This document shows, one piece after another, positions 20,738-30,273 of a stretch of DNA of 64,000 nucleotides. A program made the translations under genes and the position numbers. Every line of letters begins with the position of its first letter. The stretch's first letter is position 1. The notes beneath the pieces are model-generated. The model saw nothing but the letters and a program-made list of their open reading frames with translations. It was not told the origin of the DNA and did not search any database. The DNA is from Batillaria attramentaria (taxonomy: Eukaryota; Mollusca; Gastropoda; Batillariidae): contig JACVVK020000456.1 in assembly GCA_018292915.2 (NCBI GenBank), positions 1-64,000 on the forward strand, in the 5' to 3' direction.

Positions 20738-23101
20738 GTAAATCATCGTCGCGATCATCGTCATCGTCGGTGTCGTCATCATCATCATCATCATCATTAT
20801 TATCATCCACCATCATCATAAGCGCCCTCACCATATCCCATAATCATCGTCGTCGTCGTCATCGTCATCATTCTCAACATCATTTTGTACACGTGTCCGG
20901 ACTAAGCACACATAGGTTGTCCATCACAGTCAAAGATACACCAAATATAGCCCACAGGGCAGCTTGGCTGGAGTGATTAGTGTTCAGCTGGTCTGTTCAG
21001 TCAGGGTAGCTGTCCCCCCCCCCCCCATCCACCACTAACCTCCTATCCCCACCCCCATAACCTGCTGCTCGTGGCGAGGACTTAAACTCCAACTAACCAA
21101 CCAACCAGCCAACCCCAAAGGTTACACTAGTCCTATGTGAAAGTGGACAAAGTGAACTCAAGAGGCAAAAGACAACGTTACAGATGTAGTCATACCAGTA
21201 TCATTACTTATCATTATTACTTATGTATTATTACTAGAACCGCAAGTACGAAAAACAGTTATTAATCAATCAATAATTCCCTCTCCTGCAATGTTGTTCT
21301 TTCGCAGATTATCTGCAGAGACAATGGGCTAAAATCAAGGTTAGTAGCATGTTGGGTTTTTTGGGGTTTTTTTGCTGTTGACTGGGTTAAGCAGCTGGTG
21401 ACGTCTTTTTGCTCCTCTCTATTTCTGTCTGAGAGATATGAATACAAAGTAGCCATAATAATAACCGTGTATTGAGTTGGCGCTTTAACCAATTTCTTGA
21501 ATTAGCTCAAAGCGCCGCGAGCTGAACCCAACACGCACGCTCACGTGAATCGCACGCATGCTGTCACACACTGGACACGAACACATTACAATCACGTGGT
21601 GCGAAGGATCAGCTCAGCTGTTTAAGTTTCGGAAGTTAGAATTGCACTTATTTTCTAATTTTGTGGACTGAACATTTCCTAAAAGCAGAGGGGGAGGAAG
21701 CCGGAGTACCCGGAGAGAACCTCCGACGGTCGGCCCGAATGAACGGTGCCACGTCAGTACGAGAAGGAAAAATTCTTCGCCCCGAGTGGGACTCGAACCT
21801 GACCTATAACACTGGTGGTGAAGTCTCTTAACCACTAGACCACACCGCACCAGTAGCGTCCCTACCACTGAGAAGGGAGTGAACGGTGGTCTAATAGGTA
21901 GCGCGTCGGATTTAGCCGCTGCGCTACTGAACGGCCGTCACCAATGTCACGGCGATGAAGCGTGGGATCGAGCCCAGGCGATCTTGTGATATGTCATACC
22001 GATTTTTCCTGGCTGCCGGGCTGCTCATCGGGGGTTTCTCTCCGGATTATCCGGCGTACCTCACCCCAGCAAAATTGCAAAATTGTAAAAAAAAAAATAT
22101 ATATATATATATAAAAAGCCCATTCCCTCAGTTTACTAATATATGCGTGACCTCCACGGCGCTCATGAGCTTGGCCAAAAGTAAAATAACACAGGTAATC
22201 CCACTGGAAAGTGACGACTCCGTTTGAATTCCGCCAATCGCTGTGTAACGAAGCCTGTATAACGCGTGAAGTGTCCTTTGTTTGACCAATAACCTTCAGG
22301 TCGAGGGCAGATCAGACAAAGAGCACAGTCATTTTTTGCGCATACGTAAGTCATTTCTGCGTACGCGAAATGTGTTCCGGAGTTGTCGCTGTGGGGTCGG
22401 TTCACTAGATGCGATTTCTCTGCATTGTGAGAAAAGCGGTATGACATATCACAAGAATAAATCAGTCAGTCAGTAAGTCAGTCCATTGTTCAGGATTATG
22501 ACTATGATAATTAAAGCCGGAACCAGACGCCAAACCCTCGTCATCGACCAAAAAGCGTCTGAGCTTCGAAGAAATCGGTCAGAGATTCGAGAAGAGGAGA
22601 AGACTTCTAGAATCTGCCTGCCAACGTCACAAGAATTCAAGCGAGTTCAACAAGCTGGAGCCTATCTTCATGAACCTTCCCCTGTACCATAACGTGAGCG
22701 CCAAGTATTGCACTATAGAGGAGGCGTCATCTTGGACGTGGAAACGCGTCCTCGGTAACGTCTACGGAGAACTCCGAAAGAGGCGTCCCTATCTGATGGG
22801 GGAAGGGGCGAAGGAGTTCCTGTACACCTTCACTCGCGAACCGTACTCCAGGTATTTCACATCGTCACCAGTCAGCTCAGTGGTTTATGATTCGTGATTT
22901 GCTCGTTGAGCCTAGACAAAGACTGAGACCATTTCATGGTAAACATGTTTGTGGGTGTGTTTTATGCTCATTTTTGATAATGTTTTCAGCTTGCATTTTC
23001 ACTAAAAAAAAAAAAAAAAAAAATTATGCCGAGACCAACCGCCCGTCCAAATTAAGGGCTTTAAGGGAACGAAGTCGGTACTTGGACATTGCAAGGGAGT
23101 T

Positions 23102-23137
<36 letters not shown>

Positions 23138-23810
23138 CGGTCGGTCGGAATCTGTAGATCTATAGCAGTGATCGCCATACATGCACAGTTTCCTCCCTTA
23201 CCGCTTCCAATCCTCGGTTTCGTCCGCGTGATTGAAACTTCGAGAGAGAGAAAAAAAAAACCTAAATCAGTAAATGTCTTTGGCGATTTTTGCAAGCCCA
23301 AACGCACAGTATAACCAAAGATTACTGGAGTAACATAACATTTGCTGTAACTTTCTAATACAGGCTTCTCTCCGGCTACGTGGACAAGCTCTTCAACCCC
23401 AACACGGACTTCGGCTCGACATACGGGAAGTTCATGGTGACCCGTTTCCGCAAGAACGCCACTGAGAACAGCATCGTCTGCGGCAATGACGTCACGTTCC
23501 CGGAGTTTGTCAAGTACTTCATTCACGTGGAGGAACGGCGTATGAGGCGTTATCGCTACCGGCACTTCATCCCCACGCACGACCACTGCGACTTCTGCAA
23601 CGTCCCTTACAAATACATCGGGCACCAGGTATTCCACAGTTGTTGTTGTTGTTTTCCTAACGCTCCACCAGGTTCCTCGGTGGGTAAGGGGTGGAATCCA
23701 CGATGGAGTCGGAAGGCGGGGCAATTTTCCTTGTGGATGATGATGAGGATTAGGGTGATGGTTTAATGCTGCTATGGAGGTTGTGCGTCTGTCTATTGTG
23801 TGTGTGTAGA

Positions 23811-23852
<42 letters not shown>

Positions 23853-24510
23853 TGTAACGCGCTCTGTGAGATCCTGGGTCCAGGGAGTCCTTTAAATACG
23901 TGCTACGTATTTCCTACTTGTATTACTCGTATTAATCCCAATCGTAACTCCCGAATAAACACATTGCGCCACCGACCGTGACTGAGTCTTGCTATCTGTA
24001 ACACAGAGCACTTTCCTGGAGGACACCAACTACATCCTGCAGGTCATCAACTCCACTTTCCGGTACAAGAAGAACTACGATGCCGAGGATATCGACGAGT
24101 ACAGCACCCTGCATCTCAAGCGACTCCGGCCCAGAGTGGTGAAGTGCATGACCCTGGACGAGGCAGCCAGGCGCCTGTGGAAGAGCTTCAAGATATGGGG
24201 CATCCTCAGCAAGAACCAGCCGTTCCCTTTCACGATGGAGCATACGCAGGACCTCATGCACTTCGACTTCACGATTGCCGCCATGGATGCCTACGCCAAA
24301 TCGGAACCTAAAACCGTGCGAGATAAACAGCGAGAGGAGGCGATGCGGGAGGCATTCGCTAGCGTGCCTCTGGAGGATCGTCTGGAGGTGAAGAAACTCC
24401 TGCATTTGGATTTTGAGTTTTTTGGCTTCGACCCTGAACCTGATACTGTTTTCCCCAAGGAGCCGTACAAGCGCGACCCGAATTTTAGTTATTTTGATGT
24501 CTTCAACTGA
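20652..24510 (+). CDS. Carbohydrate sulfotransferase (HNK-1/CHST8-14-type), five-exon model
   Basis: Exons: 20652-20737, 21308-21339, 22517-22851, 23364-23628 and 24007-24510, with stop TGA. All introns are GT-AG and all phases agree, giving at least 406 residues; the start-codon exon was not found. Exon A encodes a basic stretch and hydrophobic anchor (RRFLTVIAVCVILSLVL), as in type II Golgi enzymes. The 3'-phosphate-binding motif of the Sulfotransfer_2 family is clear ('FTREPYSRLLSGYVDKL', R-x-P-x-x-R-x-x-S-x-Y), as is 'YIGHQSTFLEDTNYIL'. The 5'-phosphosulfate loop reads 'YCTIEEASSWTWKRV'. In family members a PK...T pattern precedes W-K-R-V, so the usual Lys and Thr appear as Glu and Trp. 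The expected role is PAPS-dependent sulfation of a glycan in the Golgi. The altered loop questions activity, or hints at changed chemistry. Confidence 0.82.
20745..20885. repeat. (ATC/TCG)n trinucleotide tract in sulfotransferase intron 1
   Basis: Imperfect TCG/TCA repeats starting seven bases after the exon A donor. The rest of the intron to 21307 has C-runs and no recognisable feature. Confidence 0.85.
21308..21339 (+). CDS. Sulfotransferase exon B: 32-nt microexon
   Basis: Bounded by 'TTGTTCTTTCGCAG' and 'ATCAAG|GTTAGT'. It completes the codon split from exon A (G+AT) and encodes 'DYLQRQWAKIK', ending in phase 0 to match exon C. The call rests on splice consensus and phase only. Confidence 0.55.
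21440..21870 (-). mobile_element. SINE-B copy 1 (tRNA-derived, ~430 bp)
   Basis: The reverse complement has A box 'TGGTCTAGTGGTTAAGAG' and B box 'GGTTCGAGTCCCACTC', a body with 'CTCTCCGGGTACTCCGG' and 'GTTGGGTTCAGCTCGCGGCG', and a tail 'TTAAAGCGCCAACTCAATAC' plus (TTA)n. It matches 32488-32880 along its length and lies in sulfotransferase intron 2. Confidence 0.85.
21982..22456. mobile_element. Foldback/MITE-like unit with ~26-bp terminal inverted repeats
   Basis: TCTTGTGATATGTCATACCG at 21982-22001 is repeated inverted as CGGTATGACATATCACAAG at 22437-22455, and flanking bases extend the match to about 26 with mismatches. The enclosed ~475 bp has an A/T run and no ORF. No convincing target duplication is seen. 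A tRNA-like stretch ('GTGGTCTAATAGGTAGCGCG', 'GGGATCGAGCCC') lies just left at about 21887-21976, so the left part may belong to another SINE. Lies in sulfotransferase intron 2. Confidence 0.5.
22517..22851 (+). CDS. Sulfotransferase exon C: stem and PAPS 5'-loop
   Basis: Begins after AG at 22515-22516, in a weak pyrimidine context; in-frame stops lie just upstream. It encodes 'KKRLSFEEIGQRFEKRRR', 'NLPLYHNVSAKYC', the altered 5'-loop and 'YLMGEGAKEFLYTFTREPYS'. Donor is CCAG|GTATTT. Confidence 0.85.
23106..23141. repeat. (GT)n microsatellite, sulfotransferase intron 3
   Basis: About 14 GT units, then (GGTC)n. A 20-bp A-run lies at about 23003-23022. Confidence 0.9.
23364..23628 (+). CDS. 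Sulfotransferase exon D: 3'-phosphate-binding region
   Basis: Acceptor 'TTTCTAATACAG', donor 'CACCAG|GTATTC'. It encodes 'LLSGYVDKLFNPNTDFGS', 'VTFPEFVKYFIHVEE' and 'FIPTHDHCDFCNVPYKYIGH', all matching the Sulfotransfer_2 core. Ends in phase 0. Confidence 0.92.
23813..23850. repeat. (GT)n microsatellite, sulfotransferase intron 4
   Basis: About 18 GT units between exons D and E. Confidence 0.9.
24007..24510 (+). CDS. Sulfotransferase exon E: C-terminal exon
   Basis: Acceptor 'TCTGTAACACAG'. It encodes 'STFLEDTNYILQVINS' through 'YKRDPNFSYFDVFN' and TGA. The last ~40 residues ('LEVKKLLHLDFEFFGFDPEP') match the end expected for this family ('...YQLDFDLFGY'). Confidence 0.93.
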   Translation, partial: STFLEDTNYILQVINSTFRYKKNYDAEDIDEYSTLHLKRLRPRVVKCMTLDEAARRLWKSFKIWGILSKNQPFPFTMEHTQDLMHFDFTIAAMDAYAKSEPKTVRDKQREEAMREAFASVPLEDRLEVKKLLHLDFEFFGFDPEPDTVFPKEPYKRDPNFSYFDVFN

Positions 24511-24519
24511 TCTTGGTGT

Positions 24520-24715
24520 TTGCAATACAATACAATACAATACAATACAATACAATACAATACAATACAATATGCGTTGCGATACACAACATGATACAAT
24601 ACCAAACTATGCGATAGGATACCATACGATATGATACGATAGGATACAATTCGACAGGATACGATGCGATACGATAGGATATCGTTTCATACCATACCAT
24701 ATCATACATACTATC
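24520..24715. repeat. (AATAC)n pentanucleotide repeat, decaying 3'-ward
   Basis: Ten or more perfect AATAC units begin ~10 bases after the sulfotransferase stop codon, then degenerate into GATAC/CATAC variants. It would be transcribed in the 3' UTR. Confidence 0.9.
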
Positions 24716-25093
24716 GTGTAAATGCGGGAGCTGTTGTACCTTTGGGTTATATTGTGTCCTTTCGAATGGATCATGGTTGAAATTATATGTATTTGTTGAT
24801 ATGAAGTGACCGTCATCTCCCTTGTCTTGGAAGCGAGTGTGAAGCCAGAAGTCCATCATTGAAAAATTAATGTGAAGGTTAGTTAGTTATTTAGGGCTTA
24901 ACGCCGCGCAAGCAACAAAGGCTAATTCGCGGCAAAGAGCGGTCCCTTCCAGCCAGGTCATTAAAAATAAAAGGGCATACAATAAAACAGGATGTAAATA
25001 TATACTAAAAATCTACTGGGTTTAAACGAGAAGTTCTTACAAGACTTAAAGTATTGAACGGACGGAGGTCAATGAAAGACAATGAATTTACAA

Positions 25094-28000
25094 TTAAATT
25101 TTATAAAACAGGTTGGCCTCCTTTAAGAAACTGAAGATGCTGTCAGGGGGGACATCCCTGAACAGCACCCTCAGCGAGTCCGCACAATAATGTTTCTCCC
25201 TGATCTTGGCAAGGTCCACGCAGGAGATCAGGAAATGATGGACAGAAAAAGATTCATGACAAGGAACACACCATGGGGGGTCTTCCCCTTTCAAAAGATG
25301 TGAATGCGTGATGTGAGTGTGTCCGATGTGAAGGCGACTAAGAATGGTCTCCTCGCGTCGACTAGGTCGGCAGCGAGGGAGACTATCACAGATGCTTGGT
25401 AAAATCTTGAAGAGTTTGTTCTCAGGAAGGGCAGCCCATTGGGTCTGCCACTCCCTTCGGACAAACTCGGAAACTACGGGTTTAAAATCGGACCAGGGCA
25501 TGCGCTCATCCTCCACAGGGCCATCGCGGGCAGCGTTCGCAGCCCGGTCAGCGCGCCTGTTTCCTCGGATGCCCACATGACCTGGGATCCAAATAAAAAC
25601 AATGTCCTTGTTGTCGGCAATCAAGGATGCATGCAGTTCATGGATCAACACCAGAAGCGGGTGATCCAATCTTCTGCCATGCAGAGCCTGGAGAGCCGAC
25701 AAGGAGTCTGATAGGATTAAAAAGTTCGGGTCTTTGGACTGGTATACGTGCCGAAGTGCGAGTAAAATGGCTCGCAACTCGGCACTGTACACCGAACTAT
25801 TGTCCATCAGACGACGAGTAAAACAAGAGCCGTCCATGACTGCAGCAGCCCCGACACGACCATCCTCGGACTTGGAACCGTCAGTGAAGATCCGGCGGAA
25901 GCCCGGGAAGTCGGCCAGGATCTGCTGCAGACCTTGAAAATAAACAGGGTCAGGGGTTTCAGACTTTTTATATATGGTCAGGTCCAGCCTGACTTCAGGT
26001 GTGGGAAGGGTCCAAGGAGGCGTGGAGGGAAAAAGAGATTCCTCAACAGAATTGATGTCCACTCCGGCCGCCTGTAAAAGGGGTCGGACGCGGAGGGACA
26101 GGGGCTTAGGTTCGTTTTTATGAACATCATAAAGTTCTTCAAAAGCTGGACAGAAAACACAGCTATAGGCGGGGTTGTCCGGGTTGGCCTTCAGCTTCAG
26201 GACATAGTTCAGCATGAGACGAGTGCGGCGGAGCGCCAGAGAGGGTTCACCCGCCTCAGTGTACAGACTATGAACTGGGGACGTTCTGAAGGCGCCCAGA
26301 CAAATGCGAAGACCTTCATGATGAACAGTATTGAGGAGTTTGAGGGTGGACTTGGATGCAGAGCTATAAACAATGCACCCATAGTCCAGCTTGGAACGGA
26401 CAAGAGCTCGGTAGAGACGCAGCAGGACGGTACGGTCACCACCCCAGTCGGTGTGACCCACGACCCGAAGGACGTCCAGTGCCTTCATACACGAAGCTCT
26501 AAGGTACTTAATATGGCTGAGAAAGGTGAGTCGGCGGTCAAAAATAAGACCAAGGAACTTTGCCTCCTGGATGACTTTAACAGGGGAACCATCAATACTA
26601 AGAGCGGGTTCGGGAAAGACCCCATGAAGTTTCGTGAAGTGCATGCAAACTGTTTTGGACGGTGAAAATTTAAAACCATTCTCAGCGACCCATTTCTGGA
26701 CGCTGTTGATGCAAAGCTGCAGATGCCTCTCTACCCGGTGAAGCGACTTGCCTTTGACACAAAGGGCGAAGTCGTCAACGAATAGAGACGCATCTGTTCC
26801 TTTGGTTACTGATTTCACTATGTTATTTATTTTGAGGCTAAAAAGGACAGGGGAGAGGATGCTGCCCTGGGGCACACCCATCTCCTGCTCCTGGCAATCT
26901 GAAAGAGTAGAACCAACACGGACTCTAAAGGACCGGCCAGTTAAGAACTGTTCAATAAAACTAGGTAACCGACCCCGGAAGCCTATGTCATGTAAGTCTG
27001 ACAATATGCCATACCTCCATGTAGTGTCATAGGCCTTCTCGAGGTCGAAGAAAATGGCTACAGTATGCTGCTTGTTGATGAAACCGTCCCTTATGAAGGA
27101 CTCGAAGCGCACAAGATGGTCAACGGTGCTTCGGCCGTGCCTGAACCCGCACTGCAGGTCAGACAGGAGTCCTTCCGATTCAAGAACCCAAACGAGACGA
27201 GCATTGACCAGCCGCTCCATGGTCTTACAAAGACAGCTGGTCAGGGCGATAGGTCGATAATTGCCCGGATCAGAATGATCCCTCCCAGGTTTAGGAATAG
27301 GAACCACTACCGCCTCCCGCCATGAGGGCGGAAAGACGCCAGTGGTCCAAATATGGTTAAAGACAGAAAGAAGGACAGAGAGAGCATCCTCAGGAAGATG
27401 AGTTAAAAGCTGATAATGGACAGTGTCCAAACCAGCAGCAGAGTCATTACTCTTCTGCAGAGCCTGCTGAAGCTCAGCTAAGCTAAACAGAGAGTTGTAA
27501 GATTCAGAATTTGTGGAGTTAAAATTACAAGGGGAAGATTCCTTTATTTGTTTGAGTTTCTGGAAAGAGGAAGAATAGTGGTTGGAAGAAGAGTTGTGCG
27601 ACAGGGTTGACGCCAACAAGTCAGCGACAGCTTTCTTGTCGGTGACAAGCCGGTCACCCACTCTAAGATGGCGGATAGAGGAACTATCGGCTTTGCCTTT
27701 AATTTTGCGGATAGCTTTCCAGATTTTCTGCGAAGGCGCCTTGGAGGACAGGTCGGAAATAAACTGTCTCCAGGACAGCCTTCGCTGCTGTTTATAAATG
27801 TAGCGAGCTTTCGCTCGGGACTGTTTGAAAGATAGGATGTTTGCCTGGGAGGGACATCTGAACGCTCGTCTTTGTGCACGCTTGCGATCTTTCTGCGCCT
27901 TTTTGCACATTTCGTTAAACCAAGGGACTTTAGGACCTTTGTGAATTGTCGAGGTTTTCGGGATGGCATCGTTGGCCACTTCAATTAAGATATTGGTAAA

Positions 28001-28780
28001 AGCGGAGGCAGGATCCTCCGAGGACATCACAGCCTCCTCGGTCAGACGTGACCGGCAAGAGGCACTAAACAAATCCCAGTTAGCCTTCTTCAGGTTCCAA
28101 CGACCCACTGTTGCGTCCTCCTCGCTGCTGGCGGTCGACAGGACGACCGGGAAGTGGTCACTGCCACACAGGTCATCGTGGACACGCCACTCAAAGTCCA
28201 GGACGAGGGAAGGATCACAGACAGACAGATCGAGGACTGAAGAAGTACCAGTTGCTGGATGGAGGTAAGTTGGAGAGCCATCGTTTAAGACGCAGAGGTC
28301 AAGCGAGGAAAAGAGATCCTCTAGAACCTGACCCCTGTCGTTTGAGTGGTCGCTGCCCCAGAGTGGAGCATGACCGTTGAAATCCCCAAGCAGAAGAAAG
28401 GGGCGGGGGAGCTGTTCTATAAGGGAGTTAAGATCTCTCGAGGAGACACGTTCGGACGGCGGCAGGTAAATGCTGCACACCGTGACAGATTTATGTAGGG
28501 AAATACGGACGGCGATAGCTTGCAACTGGGTGTTTAGGGGAACTGGACTGTACAAAATGTCCTTTCGAATTAAAATACCAACGCCACCATGAGGCCTCTC
28601 CGAAGAGGACCCCTGGTGGACGAAATTAAAACCAGTGAAAGATGCGGGGGATGACTCCTGGAGAAAGGTCTCCTGAAGGGCCACCACACCCGGCTTTAGT
28701 GAATTTACTAAGATTTTAAGTTCTTCAAGATTACCCCGAAAACCTCGACAATTCCATTGTATTATTATATTAGTAGCCAT
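25094..28780 (-). CDS. I-element ORF2: endonuclease / reverse transcriptase / RNase H polyprotein
   Basis: 1,228 codons, open. Endonuclease (about residues 1-220): 'IQWNCRGFRGN', 'ALQETFL', 'GGVGILIR', 'LLLGDFNGHAPLW', 'VLDLSVCDPS' and 'GSDHFPVV', with the catalytic N, E, D and SDH positions present. Reverse transcriptase (about 450-730): 'GNYRPIALTSCLCKT', 'FFDLEKAYDTTW', 'MGVPQGSILSPVLF' and 'SLFVDDFALC' (FVDD in place of the commoner YADD). RNase H (about 940-1070): 'IFTDGSKSEDGRVG', 'SAELRAILLAL', 'ILSDSLSALQAL' and 'WIPGHVGIRGNRRAD', holding D-E-D-D and His. A C-terminal Cys/His motif follows ('CVPCHESFSVHHFLISC'). EN, RT and RNase H together mark the I superfamily. It copies its own RNA at a nicked genomic target. 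Confidence 0.95.
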   Translation of the reverse strand: MATNIIIQWNCRGFRGNLEELKILVNSLKPGVVALQETFLQESSPASFTGFNFVHQGSSSERPHGGVGILIRKDILYSPVPLNTQLQAIAVRISLHKSVTVCSIYLPPSERVSSRDLNSLIEQLPRPFLLLGDFNGHAPLWGSDHSNDRGQVLEDLFSSLDLCVLNDGSPTYLHPATGTSSVLDLSVCDPSLVLDFEWRVHDDLCGSDHFPVVLSTASSEEDATVGRWNLKKANWDLFSASCRSRLTEEAVMSSEDPASAFTNILIEVANDAIPKTSTIHKGPKVPWFNEMCKKAQKDRKRAQRRAFRCPSQANILSFKQSRAKARYIYKQQRRLSWRQFISDLSSKAPSQKIWKAIRKIKGKADSSSIRHLRVGDRLVTDKKAVADLLASTLSHNSSSNHYSSSFQKLKQIKESSPCNFNSTNSESYNSLFSLAELQQALQKSNDSAAGLDTVHYQLLTHLPEDALSVLLSVFNHIWTTGVFPPSWREAVVVPIPKPGRDHSDPGNYRPIALTSCLCKTMERLVNARLVWVLESEGLLSDLQCGFRHGRSTVDHLVRFESFIRDGFINKQHTVAIFFDLEKAYDTTWRYGILSDLHDIGFRGRLPSFIEQFLTGRSFRVRVGSTLSDCQEQEMGVPQGSILSPVLFSLKINNIVKSVTKGTDASLFVDDFALCVKGKSLHRVERHLQLCINSVQKWVAENGFKFSPSKTVCMHFTKLHGVFPEPALSIDGSPVKVIQEAKFLGLIFDRRLTFLSHIKYLRASCMKALDVLRVVGHTDWGGDRTVLLRLYRALVRSKLDYGCIVYSSASKSTLKLLNTVHHEGLRICLGAFRTSPVHSLYTEAGEPSLALRRTRLMLNYVLKLKANPDNPAYSCVFCPAFEELYDVHKNEPKPLSLRVRPLLQAAGVDINSVEESLFPSTPPWTLPTPEVRLDLTIYKKSETPDPVYFQGLQQILADFPGFRRIFTDGSKSEDGRVGAAAVMDGSCFTRRLMDNSSVYSAELRAILLALRHVYQSKDPNFLILSDSLSALQALHGRRLDHPLLVLIHELHASLIADNKDIVFIWIPGHVGIRGNRRADRAANAARDGPVEDERMPWSDFKPVVSEFVRREWQTQWAALPENKLFKILPSICDSLPRCRPSRREETILSRLHIGHTHITHSHLLKGEDPPWCVPCHESFSVHHFLISCVDLAKIREKHYCADSLRVLFRDVPPDSIFSFLKEANLFYKI

Positions 28781-28821
28781 TTAAAATGTGAAAGATTAAA
28801 AACCGCACAAAGCAACGACGG

Positions 28822-30273
28822 CTATGTGACGGCTGATGTCTTTGAAGGGGACACAAGGGGCGATGGGGGCAGAGGGCGGTCCTCAATTGTGACCACCTCC
28901 ATGTCCTCAAGGACATTAAAGGGGTTGGTCACCTCGACTCCCTTGTCTCCCTTCTGGGTCCTAGCTGACAGCGGACCCCAAGGTTTTTTATATTTGCTTT
29001 TCTTTCCAGATGGTTTGGGGGGAACAGGGGGACGGGGGGCGGAGGCGCGCTGGGACTGAGGTCCCGACCCCGCGCCCTGGGTCGAGGACTTTGCGGTGCC
29101 AGGGGTCCCCGACGGCGGCCTGGCACCCTGGGCCGCGGGACTGGCAATGACCACCTTGGATGTGGTCACAACGTTCAATGACGACTTTGATGGACTGGCT
29201 GACTTGGACTGACTGGCTGACTTGGACTGACTGGCTGACTTGGACTGACTGGCTGACTGAACAGCAGGGGGCTTGGCCTGAAAAGTGAAAGGCAGGGGAG
29301 GGGTGTCTGTCTGACAGGCCACCTCCTTCCCCTTGGGTTTAGAAGAGAGAGCAGCAGAGTAAGAGACGGATGTGGAAGTGGATGATGTGTTCGAAGTGGA
29401 AGAGGCAGCCGAGGAACCAGACGCCATCCGGCGAGCTTCAGGGAAGGAGACCTTCTGCTCGACACGGATGCGCTGGATAGTGCATTCCTCCTTCCACTTC
29501 GGACAATCTTTGGAAGAAGAGGGGTGAGAACCTTTGCAATTGATGCAGGCGGGCGACGAGCTGCAGTCCTTGTCGTCGTGATCCTTCCCTCCGCACTTAG
29601 CGCAGGTGGGATCATTTCGACAGGACGCCTGCCCGTGCCCGAACCTTTGACACTTGAAGCAGCGAAGAGGCAACGGAATGAAGGCCTTAACCTTCACCCA
29701 GTAGAAGCCTGCCCACAGCTTCTCTGGTGCCGTTGGCTGGCCAAAAGTCAGAATAATGGTACCTGTTTTGAAGACCTTTGCATGGGTCACCGCTTGAGAC
29801 TTGAGAGCGCGGATGAGCTCCGCCTCTCCCAAGTCTGCCAGAGCCTCGTCACGGATCACTCCTCGCGAGGAGTTAAGGGATCTGTGAGGGGAAACAGTAA
29901 CGGGATAGTCCCCGATCTTCTGCAGCTGCAGCAGACTATTGGAGTGGGCTTTGCGTTTGCACTCCACCAGAAGATCCCCTGAGCGAAGCCGCGAGGCATC
30001 AGGCCTCCCTGTGCAGCTCCGCAGGGTCTCTCCCACGAGGAAGGGGTGCAAACGCGCTGCCTTCTTGCCCTCTGCTGTGCAGTGGACTATCAGGAAGCGT
30101 GGCCAGATTTCTATAGAATGGGACTGGGACTGGGGCTGAGACTGGGACTGGGGTCCAGGACCTGAAACCTCTGTCTCTGAGTCGCTATCGACTTCAAAGT
30201 CGATATGTTTGACTCGTTTTCTGTTTCGTCTTTGTGAATATGTGTGTGCCATGTTATTTGTATAGTGTTTCAT
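28822..30273 (-). CDS. I-element ORF1: gag-like nucleic-acid-binding protein
   Basis: 483 codons, open; a second Met at 30252 (MAHTYSQRR) is an equally good start. The centre holds 'LRCFKCQRFGHGQASC', 'CAKCGGKDHDDKDC' and 'CINCKGSHPSSSKDC', three CCHC-type knuckles for RNA or cDNA binding. The C-terminal part is Ser/Pro/Lys-rich with a short 'SASQSK' tandem repeat at about 29190-29260. It is separated from ORF2 by 41 nt, so ORF2 is probably made by reinitiation or a similar mechanism. Confidence 0.93.
   Translation of the reverse strand: MKHYTNNMAHTYSQRRNRKRVKHIDFEVDSDSETEVSGPGPQSQSQPQSQSHSIEIWPRFLIVHCTAEGKKAARLHPFLVGETLRSCTGRPDASRLRSGDLLVECKRKAHSNSLLQLQKIGDYPVTVSPHRSLNSSRGVIRDEALADLGEAELIRALKSQAVTHAKVFKTGTIILTFGQPTAPEKLWAGFYWVKVKAFIPLPLRCFKCQRFGHGQASCRNDPTCAKCGGKDHDDKDCSSSPACINCKGSHPSSSKDCPKWKEECTIQRIRVEQKVSFPEARRMASGSSAASSTSNTSSTSTSVSYSAALSSKPKGKEVACQTDTPPLPFTFQAKPPAVQSASQSKSASQSKSASQSKSASPSKSSLNVVTTSKVVIASPAAQGARPPSGTPGTAKSSTQGAGSGPQSQRASAPRPPVPPKPSGKKSKYKKPWGPLSARTQKGDKGVEVTNPFNVLEDMEVVTIEDRPLPPSPLVSPSKTSAVT

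Noticed and set aside
27544..27984. Additional genes on either strand inside the I element
   Set aside because: They overlap ORF2 in other frames and carry no domain features.
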